Shown: positions 26,497 through 35,165 of the stretch, one piece after another
Layout: the number at the start of each line of letters is the position of its first letter
Numbering within the stretch: position 1 is the stretch's first letter
NCBI RefSeq assembly: GCF_003149375.1
Contig: NZ_QFWH01000002.1
Span: forward strand, 1 to 64,000
Direction of reading: 5' to 3'
Origin: Vampirovibrio chlorellavorus
Lineage (GTDB): Bacteria; Cyanobacteriota; Vampirovibrionia; Vampirovibrionales; Vampirovibrionaceae
Length of the DNA: 64,000 nucleotides
The notes under the pieces: generated by a model
The model's database searches: none
Told to the model about the DNA's origin: nothing
Seen by the model: the letters and a program-made list of their open reading frames with translations, nothing else
Program-made: the position numbers and the translations under genes

Positions 26497-28017
26497 ATGA
26501 GTTTAAAAAAGCTGCCTGTTGCCATAAACGTGTTTCCGTCGCTGGATTACGTTGAACTGGTGCAGTTTGACGATAAAACCGGCGAGATCGAAAAAGCGTC
26601 CGCTTTGCCTTGTTCCTTTGACACGGCCGCCCGGCAGATGAGTGACCGGGATCAGATGATGCAGACCATTCGCGATCTGTTCAGCATGAATCGGATTCCC
26701 TATACCACGCCCGTTGTTTTGGTGTTGCCCAGCTTTTTTACCCGGGAAATTGAGCTGCCTGCCGAATTCAGCAAGGATGAGCTGCGCTTTGCCCTGGTTT
26801 CCGAGGCGGAGCGATTTTATATTTTCAAAAAAAGCGAGCCGCAAATTGGCTGGATCAATCTGGATGAATCCCGCTTGCTTTACTCGGCTTTTCCCAAGGC
26901 CGAAATTGAAAAATACATGAAAGTATTTCAGGAACTCCGTATTCCGTTGCTGGGCATTGAGTTAAGTTACTTCAGTATTTTGCGGGGACTGGTGGTAACG
27001 GGAGCGGTTTCTCAGGAACTGGAACAGGAGCAGCCCTGGTGCTTGCTGGTCATTAGCGACTACTCATTTTTTGCCTCTATTCAGCAAGGAACCAAAATTT
27101 TAAAGACTGCCGACGCGCCTCTATCGATCAACGAAGAGGACGATATGGCCACGATTCAGGAGATTATTCAGGACTTTGAGGCTTTTACGGATAACCAGTT
27201 TTTTGAACGCCTGGTATTCGTGAACAATGCCAATCGCCTGAAAAGTGAAGATTTGCTGTGTCGAATTGTGATGCCCGCCACCGTTACTCAAATTGACCAG
27301 AATGCCCTGACCCTGCGTTCAAGGGGGGCGCTGGACGGTGCTTTTCCATGTACTTTGGAGGGTCTGGGGGGGATATTTTACAAGCAATATGCCGATATGC
27401 CCGCCATCAACTTTCAGATGGAGGGCGGATCTGATCTGGCGGGCGTATTGCGCTACCGGCAAGAGGCCATGGTCTGGCTGATTGGTTCCAACGTGCTGGT
27501 GTTTCTTTTGTCCCTGTTGATTTGGGGAGTGATGGCCCTGTTTCTGTGGCAGAAGGACATGGAGCGGGCCTCCGTGAGTGAGCAGTTGGCCAAGCTGGGG
27601 GCTGGTATTGATACGGCCAAGATGGATGATGTCCAGCGTCGGAAATTTATTAAATCGGTGATTGATCGCAACGTGCAGGCCAACAATTTTCTGGTTCGTC
27701 TGGGCACCACGGTCCAGCCCAACGTGTGGCTGGAAAAAATCCAGTTGGCGGTTGGGGCTGCCGAAAAACCGCTGGCCATTTCTCTGGAGGGCAAAGCCAT
27801 TGAACTGGGTACGGTGAACGCCATGCTGGCCCCCCTTAACCAGATAGCCACAGGGTCCAATTTGCAGGTTTCCAATGCGGCTCCGGCCACATCCACGGAT
27901 GGGCAGGCCTATTTTACCTGGACCATTCAAAATCCGGACGCCACTCAATCCAGCGAGGGCGGTGGGCCGGGTATGCCCCCCTCGTCGCCGTCAGCGTTAC
28001 CCATGGGAGGCCCCTAG
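26497..28017 (+). CDS. Type IV pilus PilM-PilN fusion protein
   Basis: A 506-residue protein. Residues 1-310 read as a PilM-like actin-fold domain (VAINVFPSLDYVELVQF, VVLVLPSFFTREIELP, EAERFYIF, PLLGIELSYFSILRGL). Residues about 324-350 form a transmembrane helix (WLIGSNVLVFLLSLLIWGV), and 350-480 a coiled coil plus PilN-like periplasmic domain (FLVRLGTTVQPNVWLEKIQL). PilM binds the N-terminal tail of PilN on the cytoplasmic side, so a fusion makes structural sense. The tail is Gly/Pro/Ser-rich. pilO follows three bases later. No pilP or pilQ is next to it. Confidence 0.78.
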   Translation: MSLKKLPVAINVFPSLDYVELVQFDDKTGEIEKASALPCSFDTAARQMSDRDQMMQTIRDLFSMNRIPYTTPVVLVLPSFFTREIELPAEFSKDELRFALVSEAERFYIFKKSEPQIGWINLDESRLLYSAFPKAEIEKYMKVFQELRIPLLGIELSYFSILRGLVVTGAVSQELEQEQPWCLLVISDYSFFASIQQGTKILKTADAPLSINEEDDMATIQEIIQDFEAFTDNQFFERLVFVNNANRLKSEDLLCRIVMPATVTQIDQNALTLRSRGALDGAFPCTLEGLGGIFYKQYADMPAINFQMEGGSDLAGVLRYRQEAMVWLIGSNVLVFLLSLLIWGVMALFLWQKDMERASVSEQLAKLGAGIDTAKMDDVQRRKFIKSVIDRNVQANNFLVRLGTTVQPNVWLEKIQLAVGAAEKPLAISLEGKAIELGTVNAMLAPLNQIATGSNLQVSNAAPATSTDGQAYFTWTIQNPDATQSSEGGGPGMPPSSPSALPMGGP

Positions 28018-28020
28018 GCT

Positions 28021-28893
28021 ATGGGTTTGCAGCAGGACGGGATCAATCTGAAGCGCCTGGCGAGCAATTTTTTTGCGGTCATCCTGGACTTCAAAATTCT
28101 GGGGCTGATTGTGTTGAACATTCTGTTGATCTACATGGGCACCTGGGATACCGTGTTGCGCCCCTGTATGGAGCAGATGGAAGCCAGAACCAAGGGGCTG
28201 GAGGAGCAGAAAAAGCTGCTGGCTGAGCGTGAGGGGCTTGAACAGCAGTACAGCACGCTGGAGAAGCAGCTAAAAAGCATGAGGACGGAATTGATTCCGG
28301 TGCCTGCCGGGAATTCCTCCAAGGTTGTGGCGGTGACAGAGGCCGCCGAGATACTGGAACTGGTCAAGGGCAACAAGCGGGAGGAGACCGTGCTGCCGCG
28401 TCTGCTGCCGCCCCACGATCAGCGCAGTGAGGCATCCCTGACTTTCCTCTCCAGTGCCCAGATGGATTTATTGAAGCCTGATGGTGCCGATGCCAATGCG
28501 GGGAATGGTTCAGCGGGCGCCGCAGCGCCATCGCAAGCGCCATCCTCTCCCGACGCGGCTCCCGCCAACCCGGAGCTTGCTGGGGCAGGGTCTGCGGGTG
28601 GCACGTCCCCGGAGGCTTCCCAGGGAGTCCCGTTCCAGATTGGTTCCACGACATTGCCGGTGGAGCGGTTTGATTATGAACTGAAGGTGAGCGGAACGTA
28701 TCCCGCTCTGGTGGATGTTCTCAATGAGCTGGTGATTCGTAAGAAATTGATTCGGATTAACAAGGTCACCATCTCCCGACCGGAGAAAGTGGAGGACCCA
28801 CAGCCCGCCGCCGCTGATAATCCGGAGTTTCCCGTCAAGCTGAATATGGTGGCCAATATCTCAATGTATCTGTACGCCCATGGAAACCCTTAG
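28021..28893 (+). CDS. pilO: Type IV pilus assembly protein PilO-like
   Basis: A 290-residue bitopic protein. One transmembrane helix (about residues 26-41, ILGLIVLNILLIYMG) is followed by a coiled coil (MEARTKGLEEQKKLLAEREG), a PilO-type segment and, after an Ala/Pro/Gly-rich linker at 150-205, a ferredoxin-like domain (LPVERFDYELKVSGTYPALV, LVIRKKLIRINKVTISRP). PilN and PilO form the inner-membrane alignment complex. The 55-residue low-complexity linker inside the periplasmic part is unusual. It starts immediately after the PilM-PilN gene and overlaps the following formyltransferase by 14 bases. Confidence 0.75.
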   Translation: MGLQQDGINLKRLASNFFAVILDFKILGLIVLNILLIYMGTWDTVLRPCMEQMEARTKGLEEQKKLLAEREGLEQQYSTLEKQLKSMRTELIPVPAGNSSKVVAVTEAAEILELVKGNKREETVLPRLLPPHDQRSEASLTFLSSAQMDLLKPDGADANAGNGSAGAAAPSQAPSSPDAAPANPELAGAGSAGGTSPEASQGVPFQIGSTTLPVERFDYELKVSGTYPALVDVLNELVIRKKLIRINKVTISRPEKVEDPQPAAADNPEFPVKLNMVANISMYLYAHGNP

Positions 28894-29911
28894 CACTGAC
28901 ACCCGTCGCCTGAAAGTTTTGCTCTGCGGCTATGGTCATCTGGGGTTGGCCTTGCTTCAGGGGTTATTGAGCCTGCCCGATTGGTGCGAGGTGGCGGGCG
29001 TGTTTCGCTGGACGGCCCGACCCGGTGGACAGGCCTTTTGGGAGCCCGTGGAAGATGACTTTAAAGCCCTGGTGGCTCAGGCTGGATTGCGCGATATTGT
29101 CTGTCCCGGTATGAACAGTTTTGAATTCATTCAGTTGTTGCAGGAGATTCGTCCGCATGTGGTTTTGGTGGGTTCCTGGGGGGAAATATTAAAAGCCCAC
29201 GTGCTGGAATTTCCCGGTGTCATTCTGGTGAATTGTCATCCTTCATTGTTGCCCGCCCACCGGGGGGCCAATCCTTACGCCTCCGTCATTTTGCAGCAGG
29301 AGGAGGAAACCGGGGTTACCTTTCATCGCATGGCCGCCGGGATTGATACGGGGGCAATTCTGTTGCAGCGGGCTGTTCCCCTGAGTCGGGAAGAAACCGG
29401 CGATTCCGTCAGGGTCAAGTGCGTGGTGGCTGCTTATGAAATGGTTCCCGATCTGATTGGGCAGCTTCGGGATCATCTATTGTTGGGCCACCCCTTGCTG
29501 GAACGCCCTCAGGATGAAACGGCCAAAAGTTACTTTGGACAGCTCAAGCAGGAGTCCGGTTTGCTGGACTGGTCTCAGTCCCCGGAAGCCCTGTCCCGGC
29601 AAATTCGGGCCCTATACCCGTGGGTGGTGTGTTATTCGCGCCTGCAGGGACGGTGGCCCGTGCTGTTTTATCACAGCCGCTTTGTTCTGGAAGGGGCTGC
29701 CCCCGCAAAGGCTGTGGCGCCGGGGACCATTGTGCGCTTTGACTGGCGGACGGGCTTTGTTCAGGTAGCCCTGAGCGAGCCGGGTTGGTTGCTGCAGGTG
29801 GAACAGTACCAGGTGGCCCTGAGCGACCGATTTTTGATTCCGCCGTGGCTGGTGCGGCTGTTTGCCTTTGTATTGCTTCGTCCGGGGCTGCGGTTTTGGA
29901 ATGCGGGCTAG
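28880..29911 (+). CDS. Formyltransferase-family protein (Fmt-like)
   Basis: A 343-residue protein with an N-terminal formyltransferase domain and an Fmt-type C-terminal domain. The catalytic triad is visible as Asn and His in NCHPSLLPAHRGANPY and Asp in GIDTGAI. The C-terminal part has LDWSQSPEALSRQIRALYPW as in methionyl-tRNA formyltransferase. The loop reads SLLPAHRGANP where classical Fmt usually has SLLP-x-WRGA-x-P, and the N-terminus (LLCGYGHLGLALLQGL) differs, so a sugar or lipid N-formyltransferase is possible. The ATG lies inside the end of pilO, suggesting coupled translation. Confidence 0.75.
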   Translation: METLSTDTRRLKVLLCGYGHLGLALLQGLLSLPDWCEVAGVFRWTARPGGQAFWEPVEDDFKALVAQAGLRDIVCPGMNSFEFIQLLQEIRPHVVLVGSWGEILKAHVLEFPGVILVNCHPSLLPAHRGANPYASVILQQEEETGVTFHRMAAGIDTGAILLQRAVPLSREETGDSVRVKCVVAAYEMVPDLIGQLRDHLLLGHPLLERPQDETAKSYFGQLKQESGLLDWSQSPEALSRQIRALYPWVVCYSRLQGRWPVLFYHSRFVLEGAAPAKAVAPGTIVRFDWRTGFVQVALSEPGWLLQVEQYQVALSDRFLIPPWLVRLFAFVLLRPGLRFWNAG

Positions 29912-29992
29912 CGCTTGTGCTTGTTGTCTCCTGTTGTTGCGCCTTTGGTAACAAAAGGGATCTCTTGGCCAGCGGATGAAACCCTTTTGGGG

Positions 29993-29998
29993 TATAAT
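29993..29998 (+). promoter_or_regulatory. Candidate -10 box for gyrA
   Basis: A perfect TATAAT lies about 120 bases before the gyrA start. No -35 at normal spacing is seen, so the promoter may depend on an activator or be weak. Confidence 0.45.
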
Positions 29999-30119
29999 GG
30001 GCCCACATGTCAATGGGAATTAGTTAGAGTGCCGTGGAATCGGCAGAGTTCCTGATGATCCCGCAGTTTGAGCCTGTGTGTGTGCAGCACTTGGGCGCTT
30101 AACAGGAAAGGCAGATACC

Positions 30120-32654
30120 TTGAGTTCTCAGCAGATTTTTGGTGACGGCAAGATCCTTCCAATTAGTATTCGGGATGAAATGCGCCGTTCTTACATTGAT
30201 TACGCTATGAGCGTGATTGTGGGCCGTGCCCTGCCGGATGTGCGGGACGGCCTGAAGCCGGTGCATCGCCGCATTTTGTACGCCATGCACGAAATGGGCC
30301 TCTCCCCGGACAAGGCGTTTAAAAAATGCGCCAAGGTGGTGGGGGAAGTGCTGGGTAAATACCACCCGCACGGTGATACGGCGGTTTATGACGCCTTGGT
30401 GCGTCTGGCTCAGGATTTTTCCAGCCGTTACCCGTTGGTCAATGGTCACGGGAACTTTGGCAGCATTGAGGGCGATAACGCAGCCGCCATGCGATACACC
30501 GAGTGTAAACTGACCCATGTGGCCACCACCATGCTGGAAGACATCGAGCAGGACACGGTGGACTTTGTGCCCAACTACGACGGCTCGGAAGAGGAGCCCT
30601 CCGTGTTGCCGTGCCGTTTGCCCATGCTGTTGCTGAATGGCTCCAGCGGGATTGCCGTGGGCATGGCCACTAACATTCCGCCGTTCAACATGACGGAAGT
30701 GGTGGATGGTTTGGTGGCGCTGATTGATCAGCCGCAACTGACCCCGGATGACATGATGCAGTACATCAAGGGGCCGGATTTCCCCACAGGGGCTAGTATC
30801 ATTGGCTATTCCGGCATTCGGGAAGCCTTCCGTACCGGGCGGGGCAGTGTGGTCATGCGGGCTGTGGCTTCTATCGAACAGATTCCGGGCGGCGGTGGTC
30901 GTCAGGAGCGCACCGCCATCGTGGTCACCGAAACGCCCTTCCAGGTGAACATCAGTAACCTGATCGAGAAAATGGCCGATCTGGTGCGGGACAAAAAGCT
31001 GGAAGGCATCAGCGATCTACGCAACGAATCTGACCGGGAAGGCATGCGTCTGGTCATTGAACTGAAGCGGGACGCCAAGCCGGATGTGGTGTTGCGCAAC
31101 CTGTATAAGCACACCCAGTTGCAAACCACCTTTGGGGTCAACATGCTGGCCCTCGTTAAAAATCAGCCCCGCTTGCTGAACATTGTGGATGTCCTCAGCG
31201 AGTTCATTGAGCATCGGGTGGAGGTCATTGTCCGCCGCACCCAGTTCTTGCTAAATAAAGCGGAAGCTCGGGCCCACATTCTGGCCGGTTTGATGATTGC
31301 CATTGGCGATATGGATAACATTATCAAGCTGATCCGCAGCGCCAATTCCACCGAGGAAGCCCGGGAGAAGCTGACCACCAACTACAGTCTGGATGAGTTG
31401 CAAGCCAACGCCATTCTGGAAATGCAGCTGCGACGCCTGACCGGCTTGGAACGGGAAAAAATCAATGCGGAACATTCTGACTTAATGGTGAAGATTGCCG
31501 AGTACAACGAGATTCTGGCCAATCGGGGCCGGGTGCTGGAAATTATTAAAGTTGAACTGCTGGAAGCCAAGGAAAAATACGGCGATGTCCGTAAAACCTC
31601 CATCCAGCCGGATGAAAATGATGAGTTCAGCATTGAAGACCTGACGCCCAACGATGCCATGGCGGTGTTCATCACCAAGCAGGGCTACATCAAGCGCATC
31701 GCTCTGGATACCTTCCAGCGGCAAAGCCGGGCCACCCGGGGCAAAGGGGCCATCAAAACCCGGGATGAGGATGATGTCACCCACTTCTTTACCGCTGGCA
31801 TGCACAGCAAGGTGCTGTTCTTTACCAGCAAGGGACGGGCTTACGGCCTGAAGGTCTATGACTTGCCGGAAGGCGGGCGCACCGCCAAGGGCCTGGCCAT
31901 CATCAACCTGTTGGCCCTGGAGCAGGATGAGACGGTGACCGCTGTATTGCCGGTAACCGATTTCTCCTCGGGTCACTTTTTAATTATGCTGACCAAGCAG
32001 GGCTGGATTAAGAAAATTGAGCTGACCAACTTTGACAGCATCCGTCGCAATGGCATTATCGCCATTGGTCTGGAGGATAACGACTATCTGGGTTGGGTCA
32101 TGGCCACCACTGATCAGGATGATCTGTTAATTGGCACCAGCCTGGGGATGGCCATTCGTTTCCCGGTGAAGGATCTGCGCCCCTTGGGCCGAACCGCCCG
32201 GGGGGTGACCGCCATGAAAATGCGTGCTGGCGATGAGATTGTTGACTTCAGCACCCTGCCCAACAACGATCACACTGCCGATGTGTTGATCATCACCAAC
32301 GATGGTTTCGGTAAACGTACCAACGTGGCCGAATTCCGCTCCCAGAACCGGGGTGGTATCGGTCTGATTTCCACCAAGTTCAAAAACGCCAAGAGCCGGG
32401 TGACCAATACCTGCATCGTCACGGAAAACGACGAGCTGATGGTGGTCAGCGCCAATGGTGTGGTGGTTCGCCTCAGGGCCGGAGAGATTTCTCGCCAAAG
32501 CCGCATGGCCACCGGGGTGCGGCTGCAGAATCTGGATGAGAACGATTTCGTGGCCTCGGTTACCAAAATTGTGCCCATGGATGACGAGGAAGCCCTTTTG
32601 GGTGGGGAATCAGCCACCCGGGATGCGGGAGACGCTCCCCCTTCGGCGGAATAA
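30120..32654 (+). CDS. gyrA: DNA gyrase subunit A
   Basis: An 844-residue type II topoisomerase subunit that cuts and rejoins DNA during supercoiling. The N-terminus has [27 protein letters not shown], the quinolone-determining region is [21 protein letters not shown] (Thr where E. coli has Ser83; Asp87 kept), and the catalytic Tyr is in AMRYTE (about residue 126). The C-terminal beta-pinwheel follows. The GyrA-box region reads [17 protein letters not shown], the form I recall from cyanobacterial gyrases and unlike the Gly-rich E. coli box. TTG 30120 is chosen because GGAAAGG precedes it; an earlier GTG at 30078 has no such site. Confidence 0.95.
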   Translation: MSSQQIFGDGKILPISIRDEMRRSYIDYAMSVIVGRALPDVRDGLKPVHRRILYAMHEMGLSPDKAFKKCAKVVGEVLGKYHPHGDTAVYDALVRLAQDFSSRYPLVNGHGNFGSIEGDNAAAMRYTECKLTHVATTMLEDIEQDTVDFVPNYDGSEEEPSVLPCRLPMLLLNGSSGIAVGMATNIPPFNMTEVVDGLVALIDQPQLTPDDMMQYIKGPDFPTGASIIGYSGIREAFRTGRGSVVMRAVASIEQIPGGGGRQERTAIVVTETPFQVNISNLIEKMADLVRDKKLEGISDLRNESDREGMRLVIELKRDAKPDVVLRNLYKHTQLQTTFGVNMLALVKNQPRLLNIVDVLSEFIEHRVEVIVRRTQFLLNKAEARAHILAGLMIAIGDMDNIIKLIRSANSTEEAREKLTTNYSLDELQANAILEMQLRRLTGLEREKINAEHSDLMVKIAEYNEILANRGRVLEIIKVELLEAKEKYGDVRKTSIQPDENDEFSIEDLTPNDAMAVFITKQGYIKRIALDTFQRQSRATRGKGAIKTRDEDDVTHFFTAGMHSKVLFFTSKGRAYGLKVYDLPEGGRTAKGLAIINLLALEQDETVTAVLPVTDFSSGHFLIMLTKQGWIKKIELTNFDSIRRNGIIAIGLEDNDYLGWVMATTDQDDLLIGTSLGMAIRFPVKDLRPLGRTARGVTAMKMRAGDEIVDFSTLPNNDHTADVLIITNDGFGKRTNVAEFRSQNRGGIGLISTKFKNAKSRVTNTCIVTENDELMVVSANGVVVRLRAGEISRQSRMATGVRLQNLDENDFVASVTKIVPMDDEEALLGGESATRDAGDAPPSAE

Positions 32655-32684
32655 AACTTCCAGCCACAAGCACAGCAGCAATCC

Positions 32685-32714
32685 AAAAGCCTCCGGTGTT
32701 GTCCGGGGGCTTTT
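32685..32714 (+). terminator. Terminator after gyrA
   Basis: The stem AAAAGCCTCCGG pairs with CCGGGGGCTTTT (one G-T), with a 6-base loop, 30 bases after the gyrA stop. Confidence 0.8.
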
Positions 32715-32767
32715 GCTTGCCGGGGCCTCTGGTTACAATAGACAGACAGATGCAGGGGAGGTTGGGG

Positions 32768-33232
32768 ATGGAACATATTAACGAATCGGTGGAAATTAAT
32801 GCGGCCCCTCCGCAGGTTTGGCAGGCCTTGCTGGATTTTGAGCGCTACCCGGATTGGAATCCCTTTATCATCCAGCTCAACGGGAAGGCGTCTGTGGGCG
32901 CGGTTCTGGAGGAGTGGGTCGTGGTTTCCAAAGAGAAGCGGGTGCGCTTTAAAACCACCATTCTGGCTCTGGAGCCGTCACAGAAGCTGGTTTGGCGTGG
33001 CGTTTACGGGGCTGGCTGGTTGCTGAACGGCGTCCATCAGTTTATTTTAGAGCCTTTAAATAACGGGCCTGATGGACAAAATACCCAGCGAACCCGCCTG
33101 ACCCAGAAAGAGACATTTTCCGGCGTGCTACTGCCTTTTATGAATATGCCAGAATCACGGCAAGGGTATCGGGCCATGAACGAGGCCCTCAAGCAGTGGG
33201 TGGAAAATGCCTGTGCTTCAACCCTGTCCTGA
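32768..33232 (+). CDS. SRPBCC-fold protein
   Basis: A 154-residue START/Bet v1-like protein of the polyketide cyclase group: ESVEINAAPPQVWQALLDF, YPDWNPFI, then EWVVVSKEKRVRFKTTILAL and KLVWRGVYG, the strand pattern of a single hydrophobic-cavity domain. Members bind lipids or small hydrophobic ligands. GGGGAGG lies six bases before ATG 32768. It is separated from gyrA by a terminator and has a 42-base gap to the U32 peptidase gene. Confidence 0.85.
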   Translation: MEHINESVEINAAPPQVWQALLDFERYPDWNPFIIQLNGKASVGAVLEEWVVVSKEKRVRFKTTILALEPSQKLVWRGVYGAGWLLNGVHQFILEPLNNGPDGQNTQRTRLTQKETFSGVLLPFMNMPESRQGYRAMNEALKQWVENACASTLS

Positions 33233-33274
33233 TTTTTGATATGCTCACCATGCACCAACCGGGATCCCTGAACC

Positions 33275-34690
33275 ATGACCGCAAGCGCATCCACCAAGCC
33301 AGAACTGTTGCTACCCGCCGGAAGTCCTGAAAAACTTAAGTACGCCATTGCCTACGGGGCCGATGCGGTCTATTTGGGCTTGCCCATGGCCAGTTTGCGC
33401 ACCCCCGGTCGGGGAGAGCAGTTTACCCCGCAAAATCTGGGGCAGTACGTTTCCTATGCCCAGGCCCGGGGGGTGAAGGCCTACACCACCATTAATATTT
33501 TTCCCTCCAATCACGATTTAAAGCGCATTATTCCTCACTTGGAGCTGCTGGAGGGCATTCGCCCGGATGCCATTATTTTTACCGATCCCGGCGTGTATCG
33601 GCTGGCCCGAAAATACGCCCCATCGGTGCCCTTGCACCTGAGTACTCAAGCTAACACCCTCAATGTGGAAGCCTGCGCTTTCTGGCAGGATCTGGGGGTG
33701 GAGCGGGTCATTCTGGCTCGGGAGGTGCCTTACCGGGAAATCGTGGAAATCCATGAGAAACTGCCCGATTTGGAGCTGGAGTGCTTTATTCACGGCTCTT
33801 TATGCGTGGCCTACTCCGGGCGCTGCGTGATCAGCGATTATCTGACCGATAACACCAAGAATTCCAACAAGGGCATGTGCGGCAACAGTTGTCGGTGGGA
33901 GTTTGAAACGCCCAAGCCGCATGCGGGCCTATCTGAGGCAGGTTCATCCGAGACGGGCGCTTGTGGTTGCGCTTCTTCTGATAACGCCGGAAAGTGCGAG
34001 GAGACTGAAAGCGGCCTGAAAAGCATGCAGATGGTGGAAACCACCCGGCCTAACAATATCTACACTTTTGAGGAGGATGAAAAAGGTTCTTACATGCTGA
34101 ACTCCAAGGATTTGTGCCTGGTGCGGCATTTGCGGGAGTTGCAGGATGCGGGCATTGTCTCCTTTAAAGTGGAAGGGCGCACCAAGAGCGTGTATTACGT
34201 GGCCACCGCCGGTCGGGTGTACCGGGAAGCCATTGACTATTTCCAGCAACACGCCACTGCCCCGGAGAGTTTGACCAATCGCTGGGTATCGGAATTGTCT
34301 CAGGCGGGTAACCGGGGCTTTACAGAAGGCTTTTTTGATGGGCGTCCCAACAAGGACGCCTACAACTATGAGGATTCTCGCAGTCACCAGACGGCCATGT
34401 TTCTGGGGACGGCCTTGCCGGATGAAGCGGGATCGGTGTTGACCGATGGCGGCTTGCGCTTTAAGGCCCGCAATCCCTTCCGGGTGGGAGACGCTGTGGA
34501 CTGGATCACGCCTTCGGGGATGGTTTCCTTCACGCTGGATGCGTTATATGATCAACAAGGGTTCCCGGTGCGGGAAGCCCAGACCAACCATGTGGTGACC
34601 ATTCCGGTACCGTCTGACTTGCAGGCGGATGAAGCCGCTTTGGTCTGGTCTATGATTCGAGGTAAGGAGTTGGCCGCCGTTGTTTCTTAA
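33275..34690 (+). CDS. U32 family peptidase-like protein (TrhP/YegQ type)
   Basis: A 471-residue protein with the U32 N-terminal barrel (ELLLPAGSPEKLKYAIAYGA, FTPQNL, YTTINIF, HLSTQANTLN) and the family signature ECFIHGSLCVAYSGRC with conserved Cys residues, followed by NSCRWEF. In E. coli TrhP/YegQ proteins of this class are needed for tRNA uridine hydroxylation rather than being proven proteases. Between residues about 212 and 250 there is an extra Cys/Ser/Glu-rich insert (GACGCASSDNAGKCEE) not expected in the family. The YqeG gene starts inside its last codons (11-base overlap). Confidence 0.88.
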   Translation: MTASASTKPELLLPAGSPEKLKYAIAYGADAVYLGLPMASLRTPGRGEQFTPQNLGQYVSYAQARGVKAYTTINIFPSNHDLKRIIPHLELLEGIRPDAIIFTDPGVYRLARKYAPSVPLHLSTQANTLNVEACAFWQDLGVERVILAREVPYREIVEIHEKLPDLELECFIHGSLCVAYSGRCVISDYLTDNTKNSNKGMCGNSCRWEFETPKPHAGLSEAGSSETGACGCASSDNAGKCEETESGLKSMQMVETTRPNNIYTFEEDEKGSYMLNSKDLCLVRHLRELQDAGIVSFKVEGRTKSVYYVATAGRVYREAIDYFQQHATAPESLTNRWVSELSQAGNRGFTEGFFDGRPNKDAYNYEDSRSHQTAMFLGTALPDEAGSVLTDGGLRFKARNPFRVGDAVDWITPSGMVSFTLDALYDQQGFPVREAQTNHVVTIPVPSDLQADEAALVWSMIRGKELAAVVS

Positions 34691-35165
34691 ACCGTCTCTC
34701 ATCGTTCAGGACATCACCACCATTGATCTGGCCCTGCTCAAGGCCAATGGCATCAAAGGGTTCATTTTTGATTTGGATAACACCATTATGGCCCCGCATA
34801 CGGGCGCTTTGGAGCAACGCATTGAAAGCTGGCTGGTGTTGTTGCAGGCGGAAGGCTTCAAGTGTCTGGTGCTGTCCAACAACAAAAAAGCGGACTACTG
34901 CCAGTTGGCCGAAAAGGTGTTGAATATCCCGGTCATCAGTCATGCGGCCAAGCCCCGACGTTCCCAGTTTCGCAAGGCCCTTCAGATGATTGGCTTGAGC
35001 GCCCGGGAAGTGGCCATGGTGGGCGATCGTCCCCTCACCGATATTTGGGTGGGGCAGCGCATGGGCGCTTTCACCATTTTGGTGGATCCGTTGATTAAGC
35101 ATCAGGAGCGCCGCTTGTACAAGGTGCTGCGGGGATTGGAGCGCCTGTTTGTTAAAGGGGGATAG
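34680..35165 (+). CDS. YqeG family HAD-type phosphatase
   Basis: A 161-residue HAD-IIIA phosphatase. The nucleophile motif is FDLDNTIM, motif II is LVLSNNKKADY and motif III/IV is AMVGDRPLTDIWVGQRMG, the pattern of the YqeG/GEP4 family, whose fungal member GEP4 dephosphorylates phosphatidylglycerol phosphate. TTG 34680 is supported by AAGGAG upstream and overlaps the U32 gene by 11 bases. anmK begins before its stop, so three genes in a row appear translationally coupled. Confidence 0.88.
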   Translation: MFLKPSLIVQDITTIDLALLKANGIKGFIFDLDNTIMAPHTGALEQRIESWLVLLQAEGFKCLVLSNNKKADYCQLAEKVLNIPVISHAAKPRRSQFRKALQMIGLSAREVAMVGDRPLTDIWVGQRMGAFTILVDPLIKHQERRLYKVLRGLERLFVKGG

